Shown: one piece after another, positions 55,919 to 64,000 of the stretch | Position numbering within the stretch: position 1 is the stretch's first letter | Layout: every line of letters begins with the position of its first letter | Assembly (NCBI GenBank): GCA_016705365.1 | Contig: JADIYI010000008.1 | Coordinates: 1,674,001 to 1,738,000 of the forward strand | Source of the DNA: Gammaproteobacteria bacterium | GTDB taxonomy: Bacteria; Pseudomonadota; Gammaproteobacteria; Pseudomonadales; UBA5518 | DNA length: 64,000 bases | Reading direction: 5' to 3' | Made by a program: the position numbers and the translations under genes | Notes under the pieces: generated by a model | The model's database searches: none | What the model was told of the DNA's origin: nothing | The model's input: the letters and a program-made list of their open reading frames with translations, nothing else

Positions 55919-57040
55919 GGCGTAGCGCGAGCGGTGGAAGCGGGCATCGCCGAGAGCCTGCATGCAGACGCGCGCCCGCTTGAGAAACAACCCGATATCG
56001 AGCGCATCGGTGGTGCCGATACCGCCGTGCATCTGCACCGCTTCGTTGCTCACCAGTTCGTAGCAGTCATTGGCCCGGGCTTTTGCCAGGCTGGCCAGCA
56101 GCGGCAGCATCGCGGGGTTATCATCGACCGCGGAGCAGGCTTCCAGCACCACGCTGTGGCACAGTTCGATCTCCGAGAACATGTGCGCGGCACGATGCTG
56201 CAGTGCCTGGAAACTGCCGATCAACGCACCGAACTGCTCACGCTGCTTCAGGTAGTCGATGGTGCGCTCGAAGGTTGCGCGGATGCCACCGAGCATTTCG
56301 GCCGCCAGCGCCGCGCGACCCCGGTCCAGCACCTGCTCGAGTATCGGGTAGCCCTCGCCTTCGGCGCCGATCAACGCATCCGCCGCGACGCGCACGTCGT
56401 TGAAATCGATGCGCGCGGCATTGCGGCTGTCCATCATCAGGGTGCGCCGGCGTGCGATTCCCGCCGTGCCCGCGTTCACCAGGAACAGGCTGATGCCGTC
56501 GCGATCGCCGCGATCGCCACGGCTGCGGGCGACCACGATCAGGGATCCCGCGCTGTGGCCGTCCAGCACGAACTGCTTGGATCCGTTCAGCACATAGCCC
56601 GCACCGGCGCGCCTGGCCTCGAGCATCACGCCGAGCGGATCGTGGTGCGGCGATTCCTCCAGCGCCAGCGCGAGGCACAGTTCTCCGCGCACGAGCGGCG
56701 GGAGAACGGATTCCTTCTGTTGCCGCGAGCCACCGAGCAGGATCGCCGATGCGCCCAGCACGCAGGTTGCGAGCAGGGGCGATGCGGCCAGCGTGCGTCC
56801 GCACTGCTGTTGCACGGCGGCGAGCCCCGCGAAGCCGAAACCGAGGCCGCCGAATTCCTCCGGCACGATGATCCCGGCCCAGCCGAGCTCCACCATCTGC
56901 TGCCACAACGGCAGGGAATAACCCAGCTCGTCACGTGAGTCGCGCAGGGCGCGCAGCGCCGAAACCGGCGCATTTGCCGCGAGGAACTCCGCAGCCGTAT
57001 CACTCAGCAGGCGCTGCTCTTCATTCAATACCATCGTCAT
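55901..57040 (-). CDS. acyl-CoA dehydrogenase
   Basis: The 379-residue protein has the acyl-CoA dehydrogenase order: an N-terminal helical domain (WAGIIVPEEFGGLGFGF), a beta domain (SKQFVLDGHSAGSLIVVARS) and a C-terminal domain with FGALIGSFQALQHRAAHMF and VQMHGGIGTTDALDIGLFLK. FAD-dependent alpha,beta-desaturation of a CoA thioester is expected. It is 25 bases after a second dehydrogenase gene. Such pairs often form heteromeric FadE complexes in steroid degradation. Confidence 0.92.
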   Translation of the reverse strand: MTMVLNEEQRLLSDTAAEFLAANAPVSALRALRDSRDELGYSLPLWQQMVELGWAGIIVPEEFGGLGFGFAGLAAVQQQCGRTLAASPLLATCVLGASAILLGGSRQQKESVLPPLVRGELCLALALEESPHHDPLGVMLEARRAGAGYVLNGSKQFVLDGHSAGSLIVVARSRGDRGDRDGISLFLVNAGTAGIARRRTLMMDSRNAARIDFNDVRVAADALIGAEGEGYPILEQVLDRGRAALAAEMLGGIRATFERTIDYLKQREQFGALIGSFQALQHRAAHMFSEIELCHSVVLEACSAVDDNPAMLPLLASLAKARANDCYELVSNEAVQMHGGIGTTDALDIGLFLKRARVCMQALGDARFHRSRYASLRGF

Positions 57041-57065
57041 CGTCAGGGATTTCCGTGTTGCTCGT

Positions 57066-58259
57066 TCAGGTCACGCCGGGGAGACCGAGTATGCGCTTGG
57101 CGATGATGTTGAGCTGCACCTCGGTGGTGCCGCCGGCGATGCTGAGCGCCTTGCTGAACAGGCACTGGCGCGCGGTGTCGATTTCGGTGGCCGAAAAATC
57201 CTCGCCCTCCCAGCCGATCCCCTGGCTGCCCATCATCGCGATCATCAATTCGTACTTGCGTTTCTCCTGTTCGGTGCCGCAGTACTTCATCACCAGCGAT
57301 GCATGACCGCTGCCGCTGCCCGTGCGCGCTTCCTGGATGATGCGTTGCTGCGTCAGGCCGATGGCGTGCATCTGCATTTCGTGACGCGCAAGTGCGTCAC
57401 GCAGCAGCGCATCCTCGATGCGTCCGTCACGCAGCGCGAGATAACGCTTCGCGCAATCGACCGGCGCAAGGGTCGCGTTGGGCGATTCGCTGCCCATTTC
57501 CGCCATGAGCTTGCGTTCGTGCTTGAGCAGGGTCTTGGCCACGCTCCAGCCACCGTGCAGTTCGCCGACCAGGTTTTCGCGCGGCACCCGCACGTTGTCG
57601 AAAAAGGTCTGGCAGAATTCCGACTTGCCACTGATCAGTTCGATCGGCGATACCGAAATGCCCGGCGTGGCCATATCGATCAGCAGGAAACTGATGCCCT
57701 GCTGCTTGCTTGCCTGCGGGTCGGTGCGCACCAGGCAGAAAATCCAGTCCGCATGATCGGCGAACGAAGTCCAGATCTTGGAGCCGTTCACCAGGAAGTG
57801 ATCGCCGCAATCCTCGGCGCGGGTCTGCAGGTTGGCCAGGTCGGAACCGGCCCCCGACTCACTGTAACCCTGGCACCAGCGGATGCGCCCCTCGGCAATT
57901 GCAGTGAGGGCCCGGTGCTTCTGCTCCTCGCTGCCGAATTCGAGCAGCGCCGGCCCGAGCATCCAGATGCCGAGGCTGAGCAGCGGTTTGCGGCAACCCA
58001 GCCGCTTCATCTCTTTCTCGATGATGCGCGTGTGCTCCTCGCTGAGTCCCGCTCCACCGTACTCGCGCGGCCAATGCGGGACGATCCAGCGCTGATCGCG
58101 CATGCGCTCGAACCAAAGGCGGGCATCCTCGCTGGGGAATACGGCGTTGCGCCCGCCCCAGTACTGCTCGCTTTGCAATGGCGGTTTGCGTTGCGAGGCC
58201 GGGCAGTTCGACTCCAGCCATGCGCGGGCCTGGTCACGGAATTGCTCGAGTTCTTCCAT
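57066..58259 (-). CDS. acyl-CoA dehydrogenase
   Basis: The 397-residue protein begins MEELEQFRDQARAWLESNCP. It has HWPREYGGAGLSEEHTRI, the FAD-contact region CQGYSESGAGSDLANLQTRA, KIWTSFADHADWIFCLVRT and a C-terminal AGGTTEVQLNIIAKRILGLP. It probably pairs with the shorter dehydrogenase that follows on the same strand. Start 58259 excludes a basic upstream extension. Confidence 0.92.
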   Translation of the reverse strand: MEELEQFRDQARAWLESNCPASQRKPPLQSEQYWGGRNAVFPSEDARLWFERMRDQRWIVPHWPREYGGAGLSEEHTRIIEKEMKRLGCRKPLLSLGIWMLGPALLEFGSEEQKHRALTAIAEGRIRWCQGYSESGAGSDLANLQTRAEDCGDHFLVNGSKIWTSFADHADWIFCLVRTDPQASKQQGISFLLIDMATPGISVSPIELISGKSEFCQTFFDNVRVPRENLVGELHGGWSVAKTLLKHERKLMAEMGSESPNATLAPVDCAKRYLALRDGRIEDALLRDALARHEMQMHAIGLTQQRIIQEARTGSGSGHASLVMKYCGTEQEKRKYELMIAMMGSQGIGWEGEDFSATEIDTARQCLFSKALSIAGGTTEVQLNIIAKRILGLPGVT

Positions 58260-58460
58260 ACGGCTTCCTTTGGCAGAACTGCGGTTTCGGGAAGGCTGCC
58301 AGCTTAAGGCCTGTGCAAGGATGCGCAATGACAGAATGGCTCGCCGGAAATTAACAATAGCGGTCAGCGTGTGACGTCGGCAGCGCTTCATTTTCCCGGG
58401 CGCGATCCGCTACCATGCGCTTGCCGGATTCGCGGCATCGGGGAAAGACGGGGAAGCTCA

Positions 58461-59210
58461 ATGAAAAGATTCAATGACAAGGTGGCGCTGGTGACCGGCG
58501 CCGGATCCGGAATCGGCAGGGCGGTGGCCGTGCGCCTCGCTGCAGAGGGTGCCGCGGTTTTCTGCGTGGATGTTTCCGCGGAGCATCTTGCCGCGACCCA
58601 GGCACTGATAACGCAGGCCGGTGGCAGGGCACTGACCCATGTCTGCGATGTCAGTAACGAGGATGCGGTGCGGGCCTGCGTGCAGGCCTGTATCGATGCG
58701 CTTGGGCGTCTCGATCACCTGAGCAATATGGCCGGAATCCTGCGCTTCGATCATTTTCACGAAACCGCGCTGGCCGATTTCCGGCGCATCGTTGCGGTGA
58801 ATCTCGAAGGTACGTTCCTGATGTGCCGTGAGGCCATACCCCATCTGCTGCGCGTTGGCGGCAATATCGTCAATGCGGCGTCCACGTCCTCGCTTGCCGG
58901 TCTGCCCTGGGGCGGCGCCTATTCGGCCTCCAAGGGGGCGGTACTGGCGATGACGCGCTCCATCGCGGTCGAATATGCCCGCGCCGGATTGCGCGCCAAC
59001 TGTGTGTGTCCGGGCGATATCGCTACCCCGATGTCCAAGGCCGCGCGCATGCCCGAAGGCGCGGATTTCAGCTGGATGGCGCGCTGTAGTTCGCTGTCGG
59101 GCCCCAAGGGACCGGAAACCGTGGCCGGCGTGATCGCGATGCTCGCCTCGGAGGACGGAATGCATATCAATGGCGAGGATATTCGCGTCGACGGTGCGAC
59201 CTTGTCCTGA
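58461..59210 (+). CDS. short-chain dehydrogenase/reductase
   Basis: The 249-residue protein has the NAD(P) motif LVTGAGSGIGRAVAVRLA, SNMAG in place of NNAG, catalytic Ser in NAASTSSLAG and YSASK, and ends with a short C-terminal GEDIRVDGATLS. It probably acts on a secondary alcohol or hydroxyacyl-CoA in the same pathway as the divergent acyl-CoA dehydrogenases. The 201-base gap upstream shows no recognised operator. Confidence 0.9.
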   Translation: MKRFNDKVALVTGAGSGIGRAVAVRLAAEGAAVFCVDVSAEHLAATQALITQAGGRALTHVCDVSNEDAVRACVQACIDALGRLDHLSNMAGILRFDHFHETALADFRRIVAVNLEGTFLMCREAIPHLLRVGGNIVNAASTSSLAGLPWGGAYSASKGAVLAMTRSIAVEYARAGLRANCVCPGDIATPMSKAARMPEGADFSWMARCSSLSGPKGPETVAGVIAMLASEDGMHINGEDIRVDGATLS

Positions 59211-59232
59211 GCCCCGGGTGGAGGCGCGCCCG

Positions 59233-59958
59233 ATGCGTATCCGGATCGGTGTGCTGGTTGCGGGGGAGCCGCCGGCGGAGTTGCGCGGGCGTCATGCCGG
59301 CTACGGCGTGATGACCGAGCAGCTGTTGCGAGCAGAGGATCCCGAGCTGGAATTCGTCCGCTACGAGGTGCGCAATGGCGAGTTTCCGCACACCATCGAC
59401 GACAATGATGCCTACCTGATCACCGGTTCCCGCCATGGTGCCTACGAGGAGTTGCCATGGATCCGGCAACTGGCGCAGCTGGTATGCGAGATCGAAAAAC
59501 AGCGCAAGCCGCTGGTGGGCATCTGCTTCGGACACCAGCTGATCGCGCGTGCCCTCGGCGGGGTGGTCGAAAAAGCCGCGCAGGGCTGGGGTGTCGGTGT
59601 GCATACGGCGACCCTGCTTGCGCCGGCCCCATGGATGGAGGAGCAGACGGGTGATTTCTCTCTGGTCGTCAGCCACCAGGACCAGGTGCTGCGCCTGCCC
59701 GAACGTGCCGAGCTGATCGCCGGCAGCACATTCTGCCCGGTGGCGATGTTTCGCATTGCTGATCATGTGTTCGCGATGCAGGCGCACCCGGAATTTTCGC
59801 GTGAATACTCGCGCGATCTGATGGAACTGCGGCGCGAGCTGATCGGCGTCGGGCAGATCGATGCGGGTCTCGAATCCCTCGGACGCAACATCGACTCCGC
59901 CAGGGTGGCGCGCTGGATCGTCGAATTTCTGCACCGCGCATTGGCGCCCGGATCCTGA
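59233..59958 (+). CDS. class I glutamine amidotransferase-like protein
   Basis: The 241-residue stand-alone domain has the nucleophile in VGICFGHQLIARALGG (C98) and the dyad His/Glu in FAMQAHPEFS. The LITGSRHGAYEELPW stretch resembles the GATase1/GuaA-like subgroup that often removes glutamyl groups. ATG 59233 was chosen over an upstream start that would overlap the SDR gene. The partner synthase is not apparent. Confidence 0.88.
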   Translation: MRIRIGVLVAGEPPAELRGRHAGYGVMTEQLLRAEDPELEFVRYEVRNGEFPHTIDDNDAYLITGSRHGAYEELPWIRQLAQLVCEIEKQRKPLVGICFGHQLIARALGGVVEKAAQGWGVGVHTATLLAPAPWMEEQTGDFSLVVSHQDQVLRLPERAELIAGSTFCPVAMFRIADHVFAMQAHPEFSREYSRDLMELRRELIGVGQIDAGLESLGRNIDSARVARWIVEFLHRALAPGS

Positions 59959-59965
59959 GTCAGCG

Positions 59966-61522
59966 ATGGCGCTCACGGCATCCAACCCGCTGATCGCGGC
60001 GCTGCTCGGGGCGCCTGCCTACCCGCATCCGGTAGCGACTCCGCGGCTCGTTGAGACTCATATTTCCTGGGTCATTCTGACCGGTACCTATGCCTACAAG
60101 ATCAAGAAGCCGGTGAATCTCGGTTTTCTCGATTTCTCCACGCTGGCCAAACGCCGCCACTTCTGTGAAGAGGAGTTGCGCGTCAACCGCTGCTTCGCGC
60201 CGCAGCTCTATATCGCTGTGGTGGCCATCTGCGCCACGGATGCGGGCCCGCGCGTGGCTGCTGTCGGGGAGGTGCTGGAATACGCGGTGCGCATGCGCCA
60301 GTTTCCCGATGATGCGCTGCTCGCGGATCGACCCGAGCGCATCGCGCTCACGGTGTGGCGACAGCTCGGCGAGGATGTGGCCCGGGTGCACGCCGGATTG
60401 CCGGCGCGAGGCGACGATGAGCCGGGAAGCTGCGGAACCCCGGTCGCGTTGCGCGATGCGATCGCGCAGAATTTCCGCCAGATCCGTCCCTATTTGCGTG
60501 ATGGCGCCGAGATTCTCGAACTCAACCGTCTTGAAGAGCAGGCCTGGTCGGCTTGCCGTACCCATGAAAAACTGCTCTGGCAGCGTCATGCCGAGGGCAG
60601 GGTGCGCGAGTGTCATGGTGATCTGCACCTGGGCAATATCGCGCTGATCGAAGGGCGTGCGATACCCTTCGATGCACTGGAATTCAATCCGGCCCTGCGC
60701 TGGATCGATGTGCTGAACGAGATGGCCTTCCTGGTGATGGATTGCCGCAGTCGCGGGCAGCAGCCCGCGTCGTTCGCGGCGCTCAATGCCTATCTCGAGC
60801 TGAGCGGAGACTATGCCGGTCTGGCACTGCTGGATTTTTTCTGCAGCTACCGCGCCATGGTGCGGGCCAAGGTCAGCCTGCTGGCGGTGTTGCCGCCGGT
60901 CACGAGCGGCAGCGAGGCGCACCGGGCCTATCTTCGCTACAGTGCGCTCGCAGCCGAGTACCAGCAGCCGCGGCACCGTTTCCTGGCGATCTGCTGTGGA
61001 GTCTCGGGCTCGGGTAAATCGACCCTGGCCGAGATGCTGGCGGCGCAAGCCGGTGCGGTGCGCATCCGTGCCGACGTGGAACGCAAACGCCTGTTCGGGC
61101 TGGAGCCGGATGCCGACAGCCGTGGCGCCGGCGTCGATATCTACACCGCCGAGGCCGGGCGCCGCACCTTTGCGCGCCTGGCGGAACTGGCCGCGAGAAT
61201 CATCGGAGACGGTTTTGCGGTGATCGTCGATGCGACGTTTATCAGGCGCTCCCTGCGCGATGATTTCCGGCGGCTCGCGCGTGAGCTCGGGGTGCCTTTT
61301 CACATCCTGCTGTGTGACGCGCCGACCGAGGAATTGCGCCGGAGGGTACGTGCGCGGCTCGCAAGCGGCGCGGATGCTTCCGAAGCCGATGTCGAGGTTC
61401 TCGAGGCGCAACTGCGCGCGGCTGAACTGCCCGATCCGGCCCGGGAACCCGAAACCCTGCGTGTCGGCGCAATCGATCCCGGATCAGTGGCACAACTGGC
61501 CGCGCGTCTGGATGCAAGTTGA
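59966..61522 (+). CDS. bifunctional aminoglycoside-phosphotransferase-like / P-loop kinase protein
   Basis: The 518-residue fusion has an N-terminal APH-like kinase half with GTYAYKIKKPVNLGFLDFST and the catalytic loop RECHGDLHLGNIALIEGR, then FDALEFNPALRWIDVLNE. The C-terminal half is a small P-loop kinase with CCGVSGSGKSTLAEML, RADVERKRLFGLEP and VIVDATFIRRSLRDDF. This two-part family is widespread, but its substrate is unknown. It begins eight bases after the amidotransferase stop. Confidence 0.85.
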   Translation: MALTASNPLIAALLGAPAYPHPVATPRLVETHISWVILTGTYAYKIKKPVNLGFLDFSTLAKRRHFCEEELRVNRCFAPQLYIAVVAICATDAGPRVAAVGEVLEYAVRMRQFPDDALLADRPERIALTVWRQLGEDVARVHAGLPARGDDEPGSCGTPVALRDAIAQNFRQIRPYLRDGAEILELNRLEEQAWSACRTHEKLLWQRHAEGRVRECHGDLHLGNIALIEGRAIPFDALEFNPALRWIDVLNEMAFLVMDCRSRGQQPASFAALNAYLELSGDYAGLALLDFFCSYRAMVRAKVSLLAVLPPVTSGSEAHRAYLRYSALAAEYQQPRHRFLAICCGVSGSGKSTLAEMLAAQAGAVRIRADVERKRLFGLEPDADSRGAGVDIYTAEAGRRTFARLAELAARIIGDGFAVIVDATFIRRSLRDDFRRLARELGVPFHILLCDAPTEELRRRVRARLASGADASEADVEVLEAQLRAAELPDPAREPETLRVGAIDPGSVAQLAARLDAS

Positions 61523-61598
61523 TTGCAGCACGGCAATCCCGAACAAGATCCGAACCCCTCCCTGCATTCCCCGCCCAACACACCAAGCCAGCCGCACG

Positions 61599-61768
61599 AC
61601 GCAAGGCGGTTGCGGCGTAGCGAACATAAAGGACCAGCGCCGAGCGAGGACCGGAGACTGCGCGGCAGGCTCCGGGCGGAGAGAGGGTAGCCCGGAGGGC
61701 CGCCAGTCCAGTGAGCGGAGCTGCAAGCGCCTTGCGTCGGGCCGCCCGAAGCCGCAACCGTCTTGCGT
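61599..61768. repeat. GC-rich structured intergenic element with terminal inverted repeats
   Basis: The 304-base gap 61523-61826 has no credible gene. ACGCAAGGCGGTTGCGGC at 61599-61616 pairs with GCCGCAACCGTCTTGCGT at 61751-61768 (17 of 18). CGCCTTGCGT near 61728-61737 is a further inverted copy of part of it. An internal hairpin CTCCGGGC / GCCCGGAG lies at 61670-61697. The layout suggests a multi-hairpin RNA, a REP/BIME-type repeat or a small non-autonomous element. Copy number elsewhere is unknown. Confidence 0.5.
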
Positions 61769-61826
61769 CTTCATCAACCTTTATTCGCGGATGCAATTCT
61801 CGATGACTTATTGCGGACCGCAACAA

Positions 61827-62573
61827 TCACGGGGTTGGCGGGTTCCCGCTCGCGGCAAATGCGGCGCTGAAGCGCCGGATGCGTTTGGCATTCGCGCCCA
61901 GGTCGCCGCGACCCACGCGGCTCACCGAACGCAGATCGATGCGGCTGCCATCGTTGTACGGGCGCACGCGGATCGCGATATCGTCGATGAATCCGAACCA
62001 GAAGGTGGTTTCGCTTGCTTCCAGCAGGCCGCGTTGCGCATCGGTGGCGTGGATCTCCCAGCCCAGCGAGCGGGCGGTAGCCAATGCCTTCGCAAACGCC
62101 GCTGCGGGTGCGAGCACGGACTCGATGGTGCGCAATTCAGGGTAGCCGGCACGCTGCGCCGCATCGGTGTCCGCATCACGTGCCAGGGGGTTCGTGTCGG
62201 GGCCGCGCAGCGCCAGCACCGCTTCGAAAACGGGCGGGTCTGAAATGTCGGTGCTGAGGTCGTGGATGACCGGCAGACCCGCGCCCGGGGCCATGACGAC
62301 AACGCCGGCGATGACCGGCAGCGCCGCGATCAGCGCGATCATGCCGAGGCGGGAACGATGGGCCCGGTAGCGGACGCGCGGCAGCATGAGCAGCACCATG
62401 ATGAGCACCAGCGCCGCACCGAGCACGGCCAGTGCCGTGAGTGGCAGCCCGAGCGGGTAGGAGATCAGTCCGCAGCGCGTCGCCAGCGGGGCGGCGAACA
62501 GCAGCAACAGGAACAGGATACCCAGGTTCCGGCAGCCGGTGATGGCGCGTGGAGCGGGTTTGGCGGAACTCAT
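61827..62573 (-). CDS. DUF1499 domain membrane protein
   Basis: The 248-residue protein has three N-terminal membrane helices (LGILFLLLLFAAPLATRCG, LPLTALAVLGAALVLIMVLL, MIALIAALPVIAGVVVMA). The soluble DUF1499 domain follows, with HDLSTDISDPPVFEAVL, LGWEIHATDAQRGLLEASE, FWFGFIDDIAIRVRP and DLRSVSRVGRGDLGANAKR. The family has no assigned function. Confidence 0.87.
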   Translation of the reverse strand: MSSAKPAPRAITGCRNLGILFLLLLFAAPLATRCGLISYPLGLPLTALAVLGAALVLIMVLLMLPRVRYRAHRSRLGMIALIAALPVIAGVVVMAPGAGLPVIHDLSTDISDPPVFEAVLALRGPDTNPLARDADTDAAQRAGYPELRTIESVLAPAAAFAKALATARSLGWEIHATDAQRGLLEASETTFWFGFIDDIAIRVRPYNDGSRIDLRSVSRVGRGDLGANAKRIRRFSAAFAASGNPPTP

Positions 62574-62612
62574 CTCAACACGCCGCCCGGCCGCGGAGAG
62601 CGATGAGCCCGC

Positions 62613-63269
62613 TCATTTTGCAGCTCCGGTCGGGTCCTTGGTGGCGCTGGCATAGATCGCCAGCGCGCCGCTCATGAATTCCTGCTGCATGGTGCCGAGA
62701 TAGGGCGCGATCAGCGACAGCACCTGCAACACGCCGTCGTGGATCAGGTGCTCGTCGCCCGCGGCGCGCTGCCCGAGCAGGTTGTCGAAGTTCAGCCAGT
62801 AGGTGACGGTCAGGGCGATGCTGCGTGACAGTAACTCGATGCGCTCGTCATCGGCAACCAGAATACCGGCTTCGCGCAATTGCAGACAGATGGCACGCGC
62901 GGCATCCTGCTTCATGTGGATCAGGCGCCGGAACGGACGCTGGATCTGGCCGTAGCGCTGGATGATCAGCGAGATGTTGCGGTATAGGAACCGGTTGGCG
63001 TGGATGTGCTCGAACACCACCACCAGATAAAACCAGTAATCCGCGATGCGCAGCGGATTCTGCAGGGGCTCGCGCAGGATCACGTTGAATTGCTCGTAGA
63101 AGCGTGCAAACAACTCGCCGACGAGTTCCTCTTTTCCCCTGAAATGATAATAGAGATTGCCGGGGCTGATGTTCATCTCGTTGGAGATGTCGACCGTGGT
63201 CACATTCGGCTCGCCCTCGTTGTTGAACAGTTCGAGGCTGACCTGGATGATGCGCTCACGTGTTTTCAT
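62613..63269 (-). CDS. TetR family transcriptional regulator
   Basis: The protein of about 218 residues has an N-terminal helix-turn-helix (RERIIQVSLELFNNEGEPNV, VDISNEMNISPGNLYYHFRGK) and an all-helical ligand domain with no clear signature. The divergent neighbour is a phasin, so a PhaD-like PHA regulator is plausible. A GTG nine bases upstream is an alternative start. Confidence 0.9.
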   Translation of the reverse strand: MKTRERIIQVSLELFNNEGEPNVTTVDISNEMNISPGNLYYHFRGKEELVGELFARFYEQFNVILREPLQNPLRIADYWFYLVVVFEHIHANRFLYRNISLIIQRYGQIQRPFRRLIHMKQDAARAICLQLREAGILVADDERIELLSRSIALTVTYWLNFDNLLGQRAAGDEHLIHDGVLQVLSLIAPYLGTMQQEFMSGALAIYASATKDPTGAAK

Positions 63270-63283
63270 GTACTGCACAGTAC
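63270..63283. promoter_or_regulatory. inverted repeat next to the TetR start, possible auto-operator
   Basis: GTACTG-CA-CAGTAC is a perfect 6-bp inverted repeat with a 2-base centre, abutting the TetR start codon in the roughly 107-base divergent region to the phasin gene. The site is short; operator function is inferred from its position. Confidence 0.4.
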
Positions 63284-63376
63284 TAGGATGCGGTTTCTAA
63301 TTCCAGATGATACGGTGGCAGCCTCGAATCGGGGCCAGCCATACCGGTTGCAGACCCAGTTCCAGGAGTAATGACC

Positions 63377-63913
63377 ATGGCGCGTTCACGCAAGTCCAGG
63401 AAAGCGGAAGAGAGCAGCGAAAACGTTGCCCGCAAGATCTGGTTGGCAGGACTCGGTGCTTATGGAAAAAGCCTCGAGGATGCCCAGGGGCAACTCGACA
63501 AGGCGAGCCAGGAGGCGAGCCGGAAGTTCAGCGAACTGGTCAGCAAGGGCCAGAGCATAGAGGATCAGAGCAAGGAAGCGCTGCGCGAGCGCCTCAGCGA
63601 GGCCAAGGGCCGTCTGAGTGGTGCGCGTGACCGCATCACCGAGGCGGCCGGCAGCAATACCCGCTCGGTGGAAGAGATGATCGGCAGGGTGCGCGAAAAA
63701 ATGGGGCTCGACGAACCGGTGCATGACAAGCTCGATGCATTGAGCAAGCAGGTCAGCGCGCTGGCCAGGGCCGTCGGAGTGCTGGCCGAACGCAAGCCCG
63801 CGGCGGCATCCGGGGCAAAGCCCGCCGCGAGGAAAAAACGCACGACGGCCGCCAGCAAGAAGCGCCCTGCAACGGCACGCCGTCCGCCGCGAGGTGCTTC
63901 AACCGGCGTTTGA
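63377..63913 (+). CDS. phasin family PHA granule-associated protein
   Basis: About 178 residues. The phasin helix begins ARKIWLAGLGAYGKSLEDAQ. A long amphipathic coiled-coil part with regular Ala/Glu/Lys heptads follows, and then a basic Lys/Ala/Arg-rich histone-H1-like tail (AARKKRTTAASKKRPATARR). This is the PhaF-type design, coating PHA granules and binding DNA. AGGAG precedes the start. Confidence 0.9.
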   Translation: MARSRKSRKAEESSENVARKIWLAGLGAYGKSLEDAQGQLDKASQEASRKFSELVSKGQSIEDQSKEALRERLSEAKGRLSGARDRITEAAGSNTRSVEEMIGRVREKMGLDEPVHDKLDALSKQVSALARAVGVLAERKPAAASGAKPAARKKRTTAASKKRPATARRPPRGASTGV

Positions 63914-64000
63914 TGCGCCCAGGAACGCCGGGGCCTCACCCCCGCCATGCACCGTGATGGCCGTGCCCGAAACATAGCTCGCGAGCGGCGAGGCCAGGTA
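63899..64000 (-). CDS. C-terminal end of a short-chain dehydrogenase (runs off the window)
   Basis: The last 33 codons read YLASPLASYVSGTAITVHGG and EAPAFLGA before a stop at 63899. This is the conserved SDR C-terminus (LASPxASYVxGxxxxVxGG). The gene body lies beyond base 64000, and its end overlaps the phasin gene by 15 bases. Confidence 0.65.
   Translation of the reverse strand, partial: YLASPLASYVSGTAITVHGGGEAPAFLGASNAG

Overview
The window is high-GC bacterial chromosome. The gene content suggests a Gammaproteobacterium of the marine, hydrocarbon/steroid-degrading kind: DUF1302/DUF1329/YCF48/RND blocks, LLM oxidoreductase, polyhydroxyalkanoate (PHA) proteins and NirS-type denitrification. 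The order is an inference from gene content only. No transposase, integrase, rRNA or CRISPR array was recognised. One tRNA (Arg, anticodon ACG) lies near 18.0 kb.

Region 1 (1-13.8 kb) looks like a nitrite-to-NO-to-N2O respiratory island. It holds the 5' part of a TonB-dependent receptor, a NosR/NirI-like flavin/Fe-S membrane protein, a degenerate haem-copper oxidase paralogue with its own SCO and haem A synthase, and an unusual cytochrome b / ferredoxin / MvhD fusion. A second SCO follows, then a CuA-bearing two-subunit haem-copper enzyme whose active-site tyrosine position is glutamine (probably a non-canonical, eNOR-like NO reductase), and a tiny one-helix subunit. Cytochrome cd1 nitrite reductase (nirS) is divergent from these. 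Two FNR/DNR-type boxes with well-placed -10 hexamers sit in the divergent promoter.

Region 2 (13.8-26.6 kb) carries a porin, a DEAD-box helicase, cytochrome c', cytochrome b561, tRNA-Arg, tex, a porin/FMN-binding/PepSY operon behind a perfect FNR-type box, and small enzymes (epoxide-hydrolase-like, GFA, VOC, DUF1214, SDR). From nirS to 26.1 kb, ten genes are interrupted by small indels although their motifs continue in the shifted frames. None was seen elsewhere in the window, so local sequence or assembly error is more likely than gene decay.

Region 3 (26.6-36.4 kb) has an exported phosphatase-like protein and a DUF481 protein. It also has a compact operon of amidohydrolase lipoprotein, periplasmic cytochrome c and a Tat-exported thiamine-diphosphate enzyme, which has no obvious described counterpart. 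Then come zwf-pgl and a SHOCT lipoprotein.

Region 4 (36.4-64 kb) looks like a lipid/steroid-type catabolic and storage region. Its first part holds DUF1302, DUF1329, YCF48-like and RND proteins, an acyl-CoA synthetase, a CorA-type transporter, P450, an LLM oxidoreductase and a thiolase-like protein. Next come a CoA hydrolase/transferase, a PHA-system protein, a patatin, rubredoxin, two acyl-CoA dehydrogenases, an SDR, a glutamine amidotransferase and a kinase-like fusion. It ends with DUF1499, a TetR regulator, a phasin and the end of another SDR. A GC-rich structured intergenic element lies at 61.6-61.77 kb.
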